Assembly (NCBI GenBank): GCA_015234465.1
Contig: JADGNA010000016.1
Coordinates: 1-64,000 of the forward strand
DNA from: Salinibacterium sp.
GTDB lineage: Bacteria; Actinomycetota; Actinomycetes; Actinomycetales; Microbacteriaceae
Reading direction: 5' to 3'
DNA length: 64,000 bases
Below the pieces are notes generated by a model that did no database searches, was not told where the DNA came from, and saw nothing but the letters and a program-made list of their open reading frames with translations. Shown here in pieces: positions 50,118-58,913 of this stretch. The translations under genes and the position numbers were made by a program. The stretch's first letter is position 1; every line of letters begins with the position of its first letter.

Positions 50118-50584
50118 GGCGGTTCGAGCCGCAGCCCGATGGTGCTGTCGTGGCGCAGATCGAGGAATCCGAGGTGGCGCTCCTGAGCACCCTCGCCCGG
50201 CAGGCTGCCGACGTCGTCGCTGCGGCCGACTTCGACGACCCGGCGGTCGGGCGGATCCTTCCCGACGCGTACCCCGATGACCCCGAGGCCTCCGCCGAGT
50301 TCCGGCGCTTCACCCAGGCAGACCTCGCCGGTCGCAAGCTCGCGAATGCCGGCGTCATCCTCGAAGCGCTCGACGAGGTGCAGGACGGCGAACTGCGTCT
50401 CCGACCCGAGCAGGTGCAGGCGTGGCTTCGCAGCCTCACCGACCTCAGGCTGATCCTCGCCACGCGGCTGGGCATCAAGGCGGAGGGCGACGAGGATCGC
50501 CCCGGCGTCGACCCTATGATGCGGGATGTCTACGACTGGTTGGGCTTCGTGCAAAACTCTCTCATCGAGGCGATCGATGCTTGA
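50114..50584 (+). CDS. DUF2017 protein
   Basis: This 156-aa soluble helical protein starts with ATG at 50114, overlapping the clpS stop by ATGA. Conserved features are the N-terminal MRRFEPQPDG, then LLSTLARQAADVVA, FRRFTQADLAGRKLANAGVILEALDE, VQAWLRSLTDLRLILATRLGIKAEGD and YDWLGFVQNSLIEAI. DUF2017 is known almost only from actinobacteria, always next to clpS. A role in the Clp N-degron pathway is an inference from this position; no catalytic motif is seen. Confidence 0.9.
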   Translation: MRRFEPQPDGAVVAQIEESEVALLSTLARQAADVVAAADFDDPAVGRILPDAYPDDPEASAEFRRFTQADLAGRKLANAGVILEALDEVQDGELRLRPEQVQAWLRSLTDLRLILATRLGIKAEGDEDRPGVDPMMRDVYDWLGFVQNSLIEAIDA

Positions 50585-50927
50585 GTTGTCGGCCGAGGAG
50601 TTCGAGCAACTCGTCATCGATGAGCTTGACCTGCTGCCCGACGAGATGGTGGACGGGCTCGACAACCTCATCTTCGTCACCGAGGACCGGCCGGAGGACG
50701 GCTCGCTCGACCTGCTCGGCGTCTACGAGGGCGTCGCGATCACCGACCGCGGCCAGTACGGCTTCGGCGAACTCCCCGACCGGATCGTGCTCTTCAGGGA
50801 ACCGCTCATGGCCGCCTGCGAAGACATGGACGAGCTCAAGGACCAGATCCACGTGACGCTCGTGCACGAGATCGCGCACTACTACGGCATCGACGACGTG
50901 CAGCTGCACGAGCTCGGCTGGGGCTGA
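50577..50927 (+). CDS. small metallopeptidase-like protein (zincin, HExxH)
   Basis: This 116-aa protein belongs to the short zincin-like family with a minimal active site: TLVHEIAHYYGIDD near 93-106 (His-Glu-x-x-His and a following Asp). The N-terminal half (MLELSAEEFEQLVIDELDLLPDEMVDGLDNLIFVTEDRPE) and the central LLGVYEGVAITDRGQYGFGELPDRIVLFREPL match. The ATG at 50577 overlaps DUF2017 by 8 nt, so translation is coupled. Whether it cleaves peptides is not shown for this family, to my knowledge. Third gene of the clpS operon. Confidence 0.9.
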   Translation: MLELSAEEFEQLVIDELDLLPDEMVDGLDNLIFVTEDRPEDGSLDLLGVYEGVAITDRGQYGFGELPDRIVLFREPLMAACEDMDELKDQIHVTLVHEIAHYYGIDDVQLHELGWG

Positions 50928-50933
50928 CGCCGA

Positions 50934-52163
50934 CTAGGGCCTTGGCCGGTCCGCCCGCGGGGAGAGCAGCGAAGCCGGACGCAGGCTGTCGATGCCGAAG
51001 CGTCGGGTGACGCCATCGACCGTGCGCTCGGCGTCGCGCCATCCGTCATCCTGATCCCACAGGGTGAGCGCCGCTCCCCCGGCCTCGACGAGCTGCTCGG
51101 CGCGCACCCCGATGAGCCGGACGGGCGGATGCTCGCCCACCGAATCGAGCAGGGCACGCGCCTCAGTGAAGAGGGTGCGGGCGAGGTCGCTCGGCGTCGA
51201 CAGCTTGCGCGAGCGGCTGATGGTCGTGAAGTCGGCGTAACGGAGCTTGAGTGCGACCGTGTTCGCCTCGAGGCCGTTGGCCCTCAGTCGGGCACCGACG
51301 CGGGTGCAGAGACGGAGCAGTTCGCGGCGCAGCTGCTCGCCATCCGTCACGTCGACCTCGAAGGTCATCTCGTGGCCGACGCTCTTCTCGACACGTTCGG
51401 TCGTGACGCGCCGCGGGTCGATGCCATTCGCAAGGTCGTGCAGCTTGCTGCCGAGCGCCGTGCCGAGCGCGCGCTGCAGGCTCTCGCGTGGCGTAGCAGC
51501 GATGTCGCCGATCGTGTGGAGCGCGTGGCGTGTCAGCGCCTGTTCGGTCGCCTCGCCGACACCCCAGAGGGCCGAGACGGGAAGCGGGTGCAGGAACTCG
51601 AGAGTCTCCGCCGCCGGGATCACGAGGAGCCCGTCGGGCTTGGCACGGCCCGACGCGAGCTTCGCGACGAACTTGGTGGATGCCGCGCCGACCGAGCAGG
51701 CCAGCCCAGTTTCGTCGCGCACCCGTTGCCTGATGAGCGTCGCGACCTGCGCGGGACTGCCGAGCACCTTGCCTGCCCCCGAGACATCGAGGAAAGCCTC
51801 GTCGATGCCGAGCCGCTCGACCGTAGGGGTCATGTCGTCGAAGATCGACATGACCATGCGCGAGTAGTGCCGGTACTTCTCGAAATGCGGCTCGAGCACG
51901 ACCGCCGAGGGGCAGCGCCGCTTGGCCTGCGCGAGCGGCATGGCCGACCGCACGCCAAAGCGCCGTGCCGGATAGTTGGCCGCCGTGACGACCGAGCGCG
52001 GTGAGTCGCGGGCGACGACGACCGGCCGGTTGGCCAGGTGCAGGTGGTCGAGCAGTTCGACCGAGGCGAAGAACGCGTCAAGGTCGACGTGCAGGATCGG
52101 CGACGTTGAACTGTCGACGGATGCCGCGCTCACCTGCCGCGCGCTGCCATCCTGCTTACTCAC
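50934..52163 (-). CDS. dinB: DNA polymerase IV (Y-family, DinB)
   Basis: This 409-aa translesion polymerase has the palm/finger motifs ILHVDLDAFFASVELLDHLHLANRPVVVA (catalytic Asp) and MTPTVERLGIDEAFLDVSG (second acidic pair). The HhH thumb has LWGVGEATEQALTRHALHTIGDIA, and the little-finger domain runs to about 350. A C-terminal ALTLWD resembles the sliding-clamp motif. It starts at GTG 52163. It converges on the clpS operon with 6 bp between stops. There is no LexA box visible upstream, so SOS control is not supported. Confidence 0.94.
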   Translation of the reverse strand: MSKQDGSARQVSAASVDSSTSPILHVDLDAFFASVELLDHLHLANRPVVVARDSPRSVVTAANYPARRFGVRSAMPLAQAKRRCPSAVVLEPHFEKYRHYSRMVMSIFDDMTPTVERLGIDEAFLDVSGAGKVLGSPAQVATLIRQRVRDETGLACSVGAASTKFVAKLASGRAKPDGLLVIPAAETLEFLHPLPVSALWGVGEATEQALTRHALHTIGDIAATPRESLQRALGTALGSKLHDLANGIDPRRVTTERVEKSVGHEMTFEVDVTDGEQLRRELLRLCTRVGARLRANGLEANTVALKLRYADFTTISRSRKLSTPSDLARTLFTEARALLDSVGEHPPVRLIGVRAEQLVEAGGAALTLWDQDDGWRDAERTVDGVTRRFGIDSLRPASLLSPRADRPRP

Positions 52164-52196
52164 CGCATAAGGCTACGCGCAACCACCGTCATCCGT

Positions 52197-52931
52197 TCAG
52201 CCGATGCGAGCGGCCAGCCACGCATAGGGATTGACGGAGCCCGAACCCCCGGGGTGGATCTCGAAGTGCAGGTGGGCGCCAGCGGCGTTGCCCGTCGCCC
52301 CGACCCGGCCGATGATCTGCCCCACCGTGACGGTGTCGCCGACGCGAAGGCCGAGCGAGCCGGCCTGGAGGTGCCCGTAGACGCTCGTCACGGGCACGCC
52401 ATCGATCACATGGTCGATGTGCACGTTGACGCCCATGGCATTGTCACCGGTGGCATTCGCCTTGCTCACGACGCCGTTGGCCATGGCAGCGATGGGCGTG
52501 CCGGCGCCGGGGAAGATGTCGATGCCATGGTGGAAGTTCGAGTAGCAGTTGGAGCACGTACGCGGGCCGTAGCCACTCGCGACGGCACTGCCCGGGGGCA
52601 GCGGGTACTGGAGCTTCGGGGGCGCGACCGCCGAATAGGAGTCGCGGGCGAGCGCCGCGAGCGGCGATGCCGCCGCGATCGTGAGCGACTGCGCCGGGGG
52701 CTCGGGCACCGACGCGACGAGCGCCTCGGAGCCGGTAGTCGTCGGAAGCACGAGGGCGACCGACGCGGCGGCGAGCAGCCCTCCCGTCAGGAGGCCGACG
52801 GGCGAGCGGAGCGCCTTGACCGTTCGGACCCCCCGCAGGCGGCGCAGGAGCGCGGGCGGCAGGCTCGGGGCCGGTGAGGCAGGGTCGGCGAGGTGGCGAG
52901 GAGGATGGGATTCAGTATCGAAGAGAGTCAC
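52197..52931 (-). CDS. M23-family peptidase (cell-wall endopeptidase)
   Basis: This exported LytM-type metallopeptidase cleaves peptidoglycan cross-bridges. One N-terminal membrane/signal segment (SPVGLLTGGLLAAASVALVLP) follows about 40 cytoplasmic residues. The C-terminal domain has SGYGPRTCSNCYSNFHHGIDIFPGAGTPIAAMANGVV, whose HxxxD gives two zinc ligands, and GNAAGAHLHFEI with the HxH pair. The start is uncertain: I prefer GTG at 52931; GTG at 52982 would add 17 Pro/Ala-rich residues. No amidase partner nearby. Confidence 0.9.
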   Translation of the reverse strand: MTLFDTESHPPRHLADPASPAPSLPPALLRRLRGVRTVKALRSPVGLLTGGLLAAASVALVLPTTTGSEALVASVPEPPAQSLTIAAASPLAALARDSYSAVAPPKLQYPLPPGSAVASGYGPRTCSNCYSNFHHGIDIFPGAGTPIAAMANGVVSKANATGDNAMGVNVHIDHVIDGVPVTSVYGHLQAGSLGLRVGDTVTVGQIIGRVGATGNAAGAHLHFEIHPGGSGSVNPYAWLAARIG

Positions 52932-53033
52932 GAGAGCGTTTCCGGGTGCGTTCCCGGCAGGCGCCGGGCTGGGCAAGCCCACAACGCTAGACGCTGGAGC
53001 CTCCGAGCCGCCTGAGAGGCCCTCGCTGCTTCA

Positions 53034-53957
53034 TCAGGGGTGCTGCAGCGGTTCCTGCTCCGCGTGCTCGGGCGGCTCGAGCTGGAACGTCGAGTGTTCG
53101 ACGTCGAAATGGTCGGCGAGGCACGCGTCGAGCCTCGTGAGGAGAGCGGATGCGCCGCCGCCCTTCAGCACCCCGTCGTCGACCACGACATGGGCCGAGA
53201 AGACGTTCTGCCCCGGCGTCACCGACCACACGTGCACGTCGTGCACATCGAGCACGCCGGGCGTCGCGAGCACGTGCTCGCGGATCAGCGTGACATCCGT
53301 GCCCCTCGGCACCTCCTGCCCCAGCACGGCGACGACATCGCGCAGGATGATGAAGACGCGCGGCAGGATGAGCGCGACGATCAGGAGCGAGGCGATCGCG
53401 TCCGCCGGCATGAATCCGGTGGCGAGGATCACGATCGAGGAAGCGATGACCGCGATCGAGCCGGCCAGGTCGCCCAGTACCTCGAGATAGGCGGCGCGCA
53501 TATTGATGCTGGATGCGGCACCGCCCCGCAGCACGAGCAGCGCCGCGACATTCGCCAGGGCGCCGACGATCGCGACGACGAGCATGGGCAGCGCCTGCAC
53601 CTGCCCAGACGGGGCGCCGAGTCGCGAGACCGCCTCGACCGCGACGGAGATCACGACGGCCGCGAGCAGGCCCGCGTTCACGAAGGCGGCGAACACCTCA
53701 ACGCGGCGGTGGCCGAAGGTGCGACGCTCGCTCGGCGGGCGCGCAGCGATGACGGTCGCCACGAGCGCGATGACGAGCGCGATGAGGTCGGAGAGCATAT
53801 GGCCGGCGTCCGCGAGCAGCGCGAGCGAGCCGCTCAGCACGGCACCGATGACCTCGACCACGAGCACCGACGCGATGATGACGATCGCGATCACGAGGCG
53901 GCGGCGGTTCGCCGCTCCAGCCGCGTGGTCGTGGTGATCGTGATCGTGGAAGCCCAT
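53034..53957 (-). CDS. cation diffusion facilitator (zinc/cobalt exporter)
   Basis: This 307-aa CDF exporter is like ZitB/CzcD. A His/Asp-rich N-terminus (GFHDHDHHDH) is followed by six spans. TM2 LLADAGHMLSDLIALVIALVA and TM5 YLEVLGDLAGSIAVIASSIV carry the HxxxD and DxxxD-type metal site. The C-terminal cytosolic domain has TPGVLDVHDVHVWSVTPGQNVFSAHVVVDD. ATG at 53957 begins the His-rich region; a GTG at 53966 is also in frame. Exports Zn2+ or related ions; specificity cannot be read. It follows ku on the same strand, 32 bp after. Confidence 0.92.
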   Translation of the reverse strand: MGFHDHDHHDHAAGAANRRRLVIAIVIIASVLVVEVIGAVLSGSLALLADAGHMLSDLIALVIALVATVIAARPPSERRTFGHRRVEVFAAFVNAGLLAAVVISVAVEAVSRLGAPSGQVQALPMLVVAIVGALANVAALLVLRGGAASSINMRAAYLEVLGDLAGSIAVIASSIVILATGFMPADAIASLLIVALILPRVFIILRDVVAVLGQEVPRGTDVTLIREHVLATPGVLDVHDVHVWSVTPGQNVFSAHVVVDDGVLKGGGASALLTRLDACLADHFDVEHSTFQLEPPEHAEQEPLQHP

Positions 53958-53989
53958 CGGCTCCACTCTATGGCCGCCTCAGGCCGGGC

Positions 53990-55000
53990 TCACGCCGACT
54001 TGCGAGAGGAGGATTTCTTGGCAGTGGCCTTGGATCCCGTCGACTTCTTGTCGTCGGATGCCGTCTTCGATGCCGCCTTCCTGGGCGCCGCTTTCTGCCC
54101 CGTCGCCTTCTTCGAGGAGGTGGACTTCGCGGTGGACGACCCTGACGTGCTCTTCGCCTTCGACGACCCCTTGGCCGAGGACTTCGCGGGCGCCTTGCCT
54201 CCGGATGATCCGCCCCCGCGACTCTTCTCGACGCTGCGGCGGAGGGCCTCCATGAGGTCGAGCACCTCGCCACCCCCCTCGCCCTCGTCCGACTCGCCGA
54301 AGGTCGCATCCGTGTCGAGCGCGTCGCCCTGCTCCAGCTTCGCCTCGATGAGCTCGCGCAGCTGCTCCTGGTATTCGTCCGTGAACCGCGAAGGATCGAA
54401 GTCGGCCTCGAAGGATTCGACGAGGGCGGCCGACATGTCGAGTTCCTTCTGCGAGATGCGCACCCGCTCGTCGAGGGCCGGGAAGCTCGCCTCCCGCACC
54501 TCATCGTCCCAGAGCAGCGTCTGGATCATGAGCACGTCGCCGCGCACCCGCAGCGCGGCGAGCCGGGTCTTCTGTCGCAGCGCGAATTTCACGATCGCGG
54601 TGCGGTCGGTCTCCTCGAGCGTGCGGCGCAGCAGCGCATAGGCCTTGGTCGACTTGGAATCGGGTTCGAGGTAGTAGGCCCGCTCGAACATGATGGGGTC
54701 GATCTGCTCGCTCGGCACGAACTCGACGACGTCGATCTCCCGGCTGCGCTCGACGGGAAGTGCGTCGAAGTCCTCCTTCGCCAGCACGACGGTGCGTTCC
54801 CCATCGTCGTAGGCCTTGTCGATGTGGGCATAGTCGACAACCTCGCCACAGATCTCACAGCGCCGCTGATATCGGATGCGCCCGCCGTCGGCGTCGTGCA
54901 CCTGGTGCAGCGAGATGTCGTGGTCCTCCGTCGCGCTGTAGACCTTGACGGGCACATTCACGAGGCCGAACGCGATGGCACCCTTCCAAATGGCTCTCAT
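53990..55000 (-). CDS. ku: Ku protein (non-homologous end joining)
   Basis: Bacterial Ku homodimers bind broken DNA ends and recruit LigD. The core (about 1-250) has MRAIWKGAIAFGLVNVPVKVYSATEDHDISLHQVH, CEICGEVVDYAHIDKAYD, and REIDVVEFVPSEQIDPIMFERAYYLEP, all typical. The C-terminal 85 residues are a Lys/Ser/Ala-rich tail with repeated AKS/SKA units, histone-H1-like, known in actinobacterial Ku to bind DNA ends. It is divergent from ligD with a 69-bp gap, so the pair likely shares regulation. ATG at 55000. Confidence 0.96.
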   Translation of the reverse strand: MRAIWKGAIAFGLVNVPVKVYSATEDHDISLHQVHDADGGRIRYQRRCEICGEVVDYAHIDKAYDDGERTVVLAKEDFDALPVERSREIDVVEFVPSEQIDPIMFERAYYLEPDSKSTKAYALLRRTLEETDRTAIVKFALRQKTRLAALRVRGDVLMIQTLLWDDEVREASFPALDERVRISQKELDMSAALVESFEADFDPSRFTDEYQEQLRELIEAKLEQGDALDTDATFGESDEGEGGGEVLDLMEALRRSVEKSRGGGSSGGKAPAKSSAKGSSKAKSTSGSSTAKSTSSKKATGQKAAPRKAASKTASDDKKSTGSKATAKKSSSRKSA

Positions 55001-55069
55001 GGCTCACATTGTGCGCTCCTTTCACAAGCATTCACAGGCTTCCCACGGAATCGGGGGCACTATGGGCGC

Positions 55070-57550
55070 ATGGCCACGCGTGACCGGGGAGCAGAGCAGG
55101 TCGTCGACATCGACGGCAAACGACTCAAGCTGACGAGCCTCGACAAGGTGCTGTATCCCGAGACGGGCACCACCAAAGCTGACGTGCTCGACTACTACTC
55201 GCGCATCGCGGAGGTCATGATCCCGCACGTCGCGCACCGACCCGTGACCCGCAAACGCTGGGTGCACGGCGTCGGCACTGCAGATGCGCCTGGCCAGGTC
55301 TTCTTCCAGAAGAACCTCGACAACTCCGCCCCGAAGTGGGTCGCCCGCCGTGACATCCAGCACAGCGACCACGTCAACACCTATCCGCTCGTCAACGACC
55401 GCGCGACGCTCGCCTGGCTCGGGCAGATCGCCGCGCTCGAGATCCACGTGCCGCAGTGGCAGTTCGGCCGCACGGGCGTGCGCAAGAATCCCGACCGGCT
55501 CGTGCTCGACCTCGACCCCGGCGAGGGCGCCGGCCTCGAGGAGTGCGCGGAGGTCGCGAAACTCGCCCGCGCCATCCTGAAGGACATGGGGCTCGATCCC
55601 CTGCCGGTGACGAGTGGCAGCAAGGGCATCCATCTCTACGCGGCCCTCGACGGGAAACAGGACTCCGACGCGGTCTCGGCTGTGGCACACGAGCTCGCGA
55701 GGGCGCTCGAGGCGGATCATCCGGATCTCGTCGTGAGCGACATGAAGAAGACCCTGCGCAGGGGCAAGGTGCTCGTCGACTGGAGCCAGAACAACGGCTC
55801 CAAGACGACCATCGCCCCGTACTCGCTGCGGGGCAGGCTGCGACCCATGGTCGCCGCGCCGCGCACGTGGCGAGAGCTCGCGCAACCGGGCCTGCGCCAC
55901 CTCGACTACAAGGAGGTGCTCGATCGCGTGCGCCGTCGCGGCGACCCGCTCGCCTCGCTCACAGAAGGTCACCTCGCCTCGCTCGAGCCGACGCGCGAGC
56001 GCCTCGACAGCTTCGACGCGACACCAGAAACTGGCGAGCGGCTCGCGAAGTACCGCAGCATGCGCGACCCCGACAAGACGAGCGAGCCCATGGGTGGATC
56101 CGCCTCCCCCTCGGCGGATCGCCCCTCCTTCGTCATCCAGGAGCACCACGCGCGGCGCCTGCACTACGACTTCCGACTCGAGCATGAGGGCGTGCTCGTG
56201 AGTTGGGCGGTCCCCAAGGGTGTGCCCACCGACCCCGGCACGAACCATCTCGCCGTACAGACGGAAGACCATCCGCTCGAGTACGGAGCCTTCGAGGGCT
56301 CCATTCCCGAGGGCGAGTACGGCGCGGGCGAGGTGACGATCTGGGACAGCGGCTGGTACGAACTCGAGAAGTGGCGCGATGGCAAGGAGGTCATCGCGAC
56401 GCTCCACGGTGAGAAGCACGGCACGCACCGCTATGCCCTCATCCACACGGGCGGCAGGGACGGCCGGGTCGAAAACAACTGGCTCATCCATCTCATGGCA
56501 CCAAAGGGGTCGCCGTCGACACGGTCGAAGAAGGCCGACGCGGCGGATGCGCGCGCCAAGACATCACGCGAGTCACCCCCAGCGCCTCCCTCCCCCATGC
56601 TCGCCTCCGCGGGCGACGACGGCGACAGGGTGCTCCTGCAGCAGGAACGCGACGACTGGGCGTTCGAGATGAAGTGGGACGGCATCCGGGCGATCGCCGT
56701 CGTCGACGACTCGGGGGTGCGCCTGACGAGTCGCAACGGCCGCGACCTCACGCGCAGCTACCCGGAGCTGGAGGAGCTCGCCGAGGCATCCGAAGCGTTT
56801 GCAATCCTCGACGGCGAGATCGTCGCGATCAACCGTGCGGGGAGACCCGACTTCGGGCGCCTGCAGGACCGGATGAACCTCACGAAGGCGAGTGACGTCG
56901 AGAAGGCCATGGAGCGCACCCCCGTGCACTTCATGGCCTTCGACGTGCTGTGGAGCGCAGGACGTTCACTGCTGAAGGAGCCCTACGACGAACGACGGAG
57001 GGTGCTCGCCGACACCGTCAACGAGACGGAGCGCGTCAAAGTTCCGCCGGCGTTCGACGGTGACCTCGACAGTGCGCTCGAGGCGAGCACGACGCTCGGA
57101 CTGGAAGGGGTGCTGGCCAAGCGCCGGGCATCAACCTACACCCCGGGCCGCCGCTCCAAGAGTTGGGTGAAGCTCAAGCACAATCGCACGCAGGAGGTCG
57201 TCATCGCGGGCTGGCGCCCGGGCTCTGGCTCCCGAAGCGGCCGCATCGGCTCCCTACTGCTGGGCCTACCGGATGCCGAGGGCACCCTGCGCTACATCGG
57301 CCGCGTCGGCACGGGCTTCAGCGAGAAGCAGCTCGACGAACTCCAGAAGACGCTGCGGCGGCGCGAACGCAAGACGAATCCACTGAGCGATGTGCCTACC
57401 GCCGACGCGCGCGACGCCGTCTGGGTGACGCCCGCCCTCGTCGGGGAGGTGGAGTTCACCGAGTGGACGCGCACCGGCCGCCTCCGGCATCCCGCGTGGC
57501 GGGGCCTCAGGGAGGACAAGACCGTCGAGGATGTACGGCTCGAATCCTGA
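55070..57550 (+). CDS. ligD: multifunctional DNA ligase D (polymerase-phosphoesterase-ligase)
   Basis: LigD fills, trims and seals ends held by Ku. The 826-aa protein has the mycobacterial order. The primase-type polymerase domain (about 1-300) contains KVLYPETGTTKADVLDYY and LVLDLDPGEG, the catalytic Asp pair. The 3'-phosphoesterase domain (about 345-490) has FVIQEHHARRLHYDFRLEHEGVLVSWAVPKG. The ATP-dependent ligase domain (about 525-826) has the nucleotidyl lysine K535 in EMKWDGIRA. ATG at 55070 begins the domain homology. Confidence 0.96.
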   Translation: MATRDRGAEQVVDIDGKRLKLTSLDKVLYPETGTTKADVLDYYSRIAEVMIPHVAHRPVTRKRWVHGVGTADAPGQVFFQKNLDNSAPKWVARRDIQHSDHVNTYPLVNDRATLAWLGQIAALEIHVPQWQFGRTGVRKNPDRLVLDLDPGEGAGLEECAEVAKLARAILKDMGLDPLPVTSGSKGIHLYAALDGKQDSDAVSAVAHELARALEADHPDLVVSDMKKTLRRGKVLVDWSQNNGSKTTIAPYSLRGRLRPMVAAPRTWRELAQPGLRHLDYKEVLDRVRRRGDPLASLTEGHLASLEPTRERLDSFDATPETGERLAKYRSMRDPDKTSEPMGGSASPSADRPSFVIQEHHARRLHYDFRLEHEGVLVSWAVPKGVPTDPGTNHLAVQTEDHPLEYGAFEGSIPEGEYGAGEVTIWDSGWYELEKWRDGKEVIATLHGEKHGTHRYALIHTGGRDGRVENNWLIHLMAPKGSPSTRSKKADAADARAKTSRESPPAPPSPMLASAGDDGDRVLLQQERDDWAFEMKWDGIRAIAVVDDSGVRLTSRNGRDLTRSYPELEELAEASEAFAILDGEIVAINRAGRPDFGRLQDRMNLTKASDVEKAMERTPVHFMAFDVLWSAGRSLLKEPYDERRRVLADTVNETERVKVPPAFDGDLDSALEASTTLGLEGVLAKRRASTYTPGRRSKSWVKLKHNRTQEVVIAGWRPGSGSRSGRIGSLLLGLPDAEGTLRYIGRVGTGFSEKQLDELQKTLRRRERKTNPLSDVPTADARDAVWVTPALVGEVEFTEWTRTGRLRHPAWRGLREDKTVEDVRLES

Positions 57551-57554
57551 GTGC

Positions 57555-57791
57555 TCAGGCGATGCGGCGGCGCGCGCTCTCGTAGGTCGCGAACTCGCCC
57601 ACGATGGCACCGTTCCGGTCGGTCACCCGATAGCCGGCACCCCACAGCTCCTCGATGAGCCCCATGAAGTCCTTGCCGCGCTTCGCGACCCAGACCCCCT
57701 GGCCCATCTCCTTCCAGACGACGCCCTGTGCCTCGGTGGCCCGATCTCCATCCACCGTCCGGAACGTGCTCTTCTCCGCCAACGACGTCAT
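57555..57791 (-). CDS. small conserved protein, unknown function
   Basis: This 78-aa protein has TFRTVDGDRATEAQGVVWKEMGQGVWVAKRGKDFMGLIEELWGAGYRVTDRNGAIVGEFATYESARRRIA. The strand-turn-strand WKEMGQGVWVAKRGKDFMGLIE and the end GYRVTDRNGAIVGEF-x-T-x-x-x-A recur in short actinobacterial proteins without a name. It ends 4 bp from the ligD stop (convergent). The start is uncertain: ATG at 57791 or GTG at 57806. The gap to the next gene holds the dyad at 57897. Confidence 0.7.
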   Translation of the reverse strand: MTSLAEKSTFRTVDGDRATEAQGVVWKEMGQGVWVAKRGKDFMGLIEELWGAGYRVTDRNGAIVGEFATYESARRRIA

Positions 57792-57896
57792 GCCACTCAC
57801 CATCACCCTCAGTGCATGCCGAGCTCATCGGCCCCGAAGGGCCGGTGAGAAGATCCCGGCGGTCGCGACCCGATTCGCGACGTTGCCGTCAACGTA

Positions 57897-57910
57897 CCCC
57901 CGACTGGGGG
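57897..57910. promoter_or_regulatory. C5-GACT-G5 dyad upstream of SDR gene
   Basis: A perfect CCCCC-N4-GGGGG inverted repeat, 60 nt before the SDR start. It matches the dyad at 8181-8194 in spacing and in the ACT of the spacer. Confidence 0.35.
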
Positions 57911-57970
57911 GCGCGACAACAGGGAATCCGCTGGGAGCCGCGAAGTTCACGCGAGCGTAACCTCCCCGGC

Positions 57971-58891
57971 ATGAGCGAGAACACCACGAACCCAGGCCAG
58001 ACGTCATCGCAGAACGGCTCGAATGAGGATCCCCGCTCCGCCCACCGCGAGGACGGGTTCCCGGAACAGCACCTCTCCCAGCCGGGCACGAATGACGAGA
58101 CCATGCCCACTCCCGACCACGGCGAGGACAGCTATGTCGGCACGGGACGCCTCGAGGGGCGCAAGGCACTCATCACGGGTGGCGACTCAGGCATCGGTCG
58201 CGCGGTCGCGATCGCCTTCGCCCGCGAGGGGGCGGATGTCGCGATCACCTACCTGGAGGAGGAGACGGAAGACGCCGAGTCGACGGCGGAGTTGATCCGT
58301 TCGGCGGGGCATCGCGCGCTGCTCCTCCCCGGCGACCTGCGCGATGAGCAGCACAGCACCTCGGTCGTCGAGCGAACGATCGGCGAGTTCGGCGGGCTCG
58401 ACACACTCGTGCTCAACGCGGGCTACCAGAAGAACCGTGAATCGCTTGCAGAGCTGCCCACCGAGGAGTTCCGCCGCGTATTCGAGACCAACCTCTACTC
58501 GATGCTCTGGATCGCACGCACCGCGATGCCCTCGCTCAGCGCTGGTTCGACCATCACCGTGACCTCGTCCATCCAGGCGTTCAACCCTTCGCCCGAACTG
58601 ATCGACTATGCGATGACGAAGGCGGCACAGGTGGCCTTCGTCAAGGCCCTCGCCCAGGAGGTGGGAGAGAAGGGCATCCGTGTCAACGCAGTTGCGCCGG
58701 GCCCGATCTGGACGCCCCTGATCCCGGCCACGGGATGGCCGAGCAAGCTTCCCGAGTTCGGGCAGGACACTCCCCTGGGTCGGGCCGGCCAGCCTGCCGA
58801 ACTGGCACCCGCCTATGTGTACCTCGCATCGGAGGACGCGAGCTACGTGTCGGGCGCAGTGCTGCCGGTGACGGGCGGCAAGGGGCTCTGA
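57971..58891 (+). CDS. SDR-family oxidoreductase with charged N-terminal extension
   Basis: This 306-aa short-chain dehydrogenase resembles YghA/YhdF-type enzymes. The first ~55 residues are polar (Asn/Gln/Asp/Glu/His-rich). The Rossmann motif is LITGGDSGIGRAVAIAFAREGADV; the NAG motif is LVLNAGYQKN, and the active site is SSIQAFNPSPELIDYAMTKAAQVAF (Ser, Tyr, Lys). PVTGGKGL at the end is typical. This group is often stress-induced, and its substrate is unknown. ATG at 57971; no strong ribosome site. Confidence 0.92.
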   Translation: MSENTTNPGQTSSQNGSNEDPRSAHREDGFPEQHLSQPGTNDETMPTPDHGEDSYVGTGRLEGRKALITGGDSGIGRAVAIAFAREGADVAITYLEEETEDAESTAELIRSAGHRALLLPGDLRDEQHSTSVVERTIGEFGGLDTLVLNAGYQKNRESLAELPTEEFRRVFETNLYSMLWIARTAMPSLSAGSTITVTSSIQAFNPSPELIDYAMTKAAQVAFVKALAQEVGEKGIRVNAVAPGPIWTPLIPATGWPSKLPEFGQDTPLGRAGQPAELAPAYVYLASEDASYVSGAVLPVTGGKGL

Positions 58892-58913
58892 GCGCAGCGG
58901 GTAGCGTGGGAGG

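Noticed and set aside
50928-52230. LexA/SOS box for dinB
   Set aside because: No convincing SOS box (GAAC-N4-GTTC-like) upstream of the GTG at 52163.
53040-54641. 533-codon open frame on the plus strand
   Set aside because: Antisense of the CDF transporter and ku; compositionally biased.
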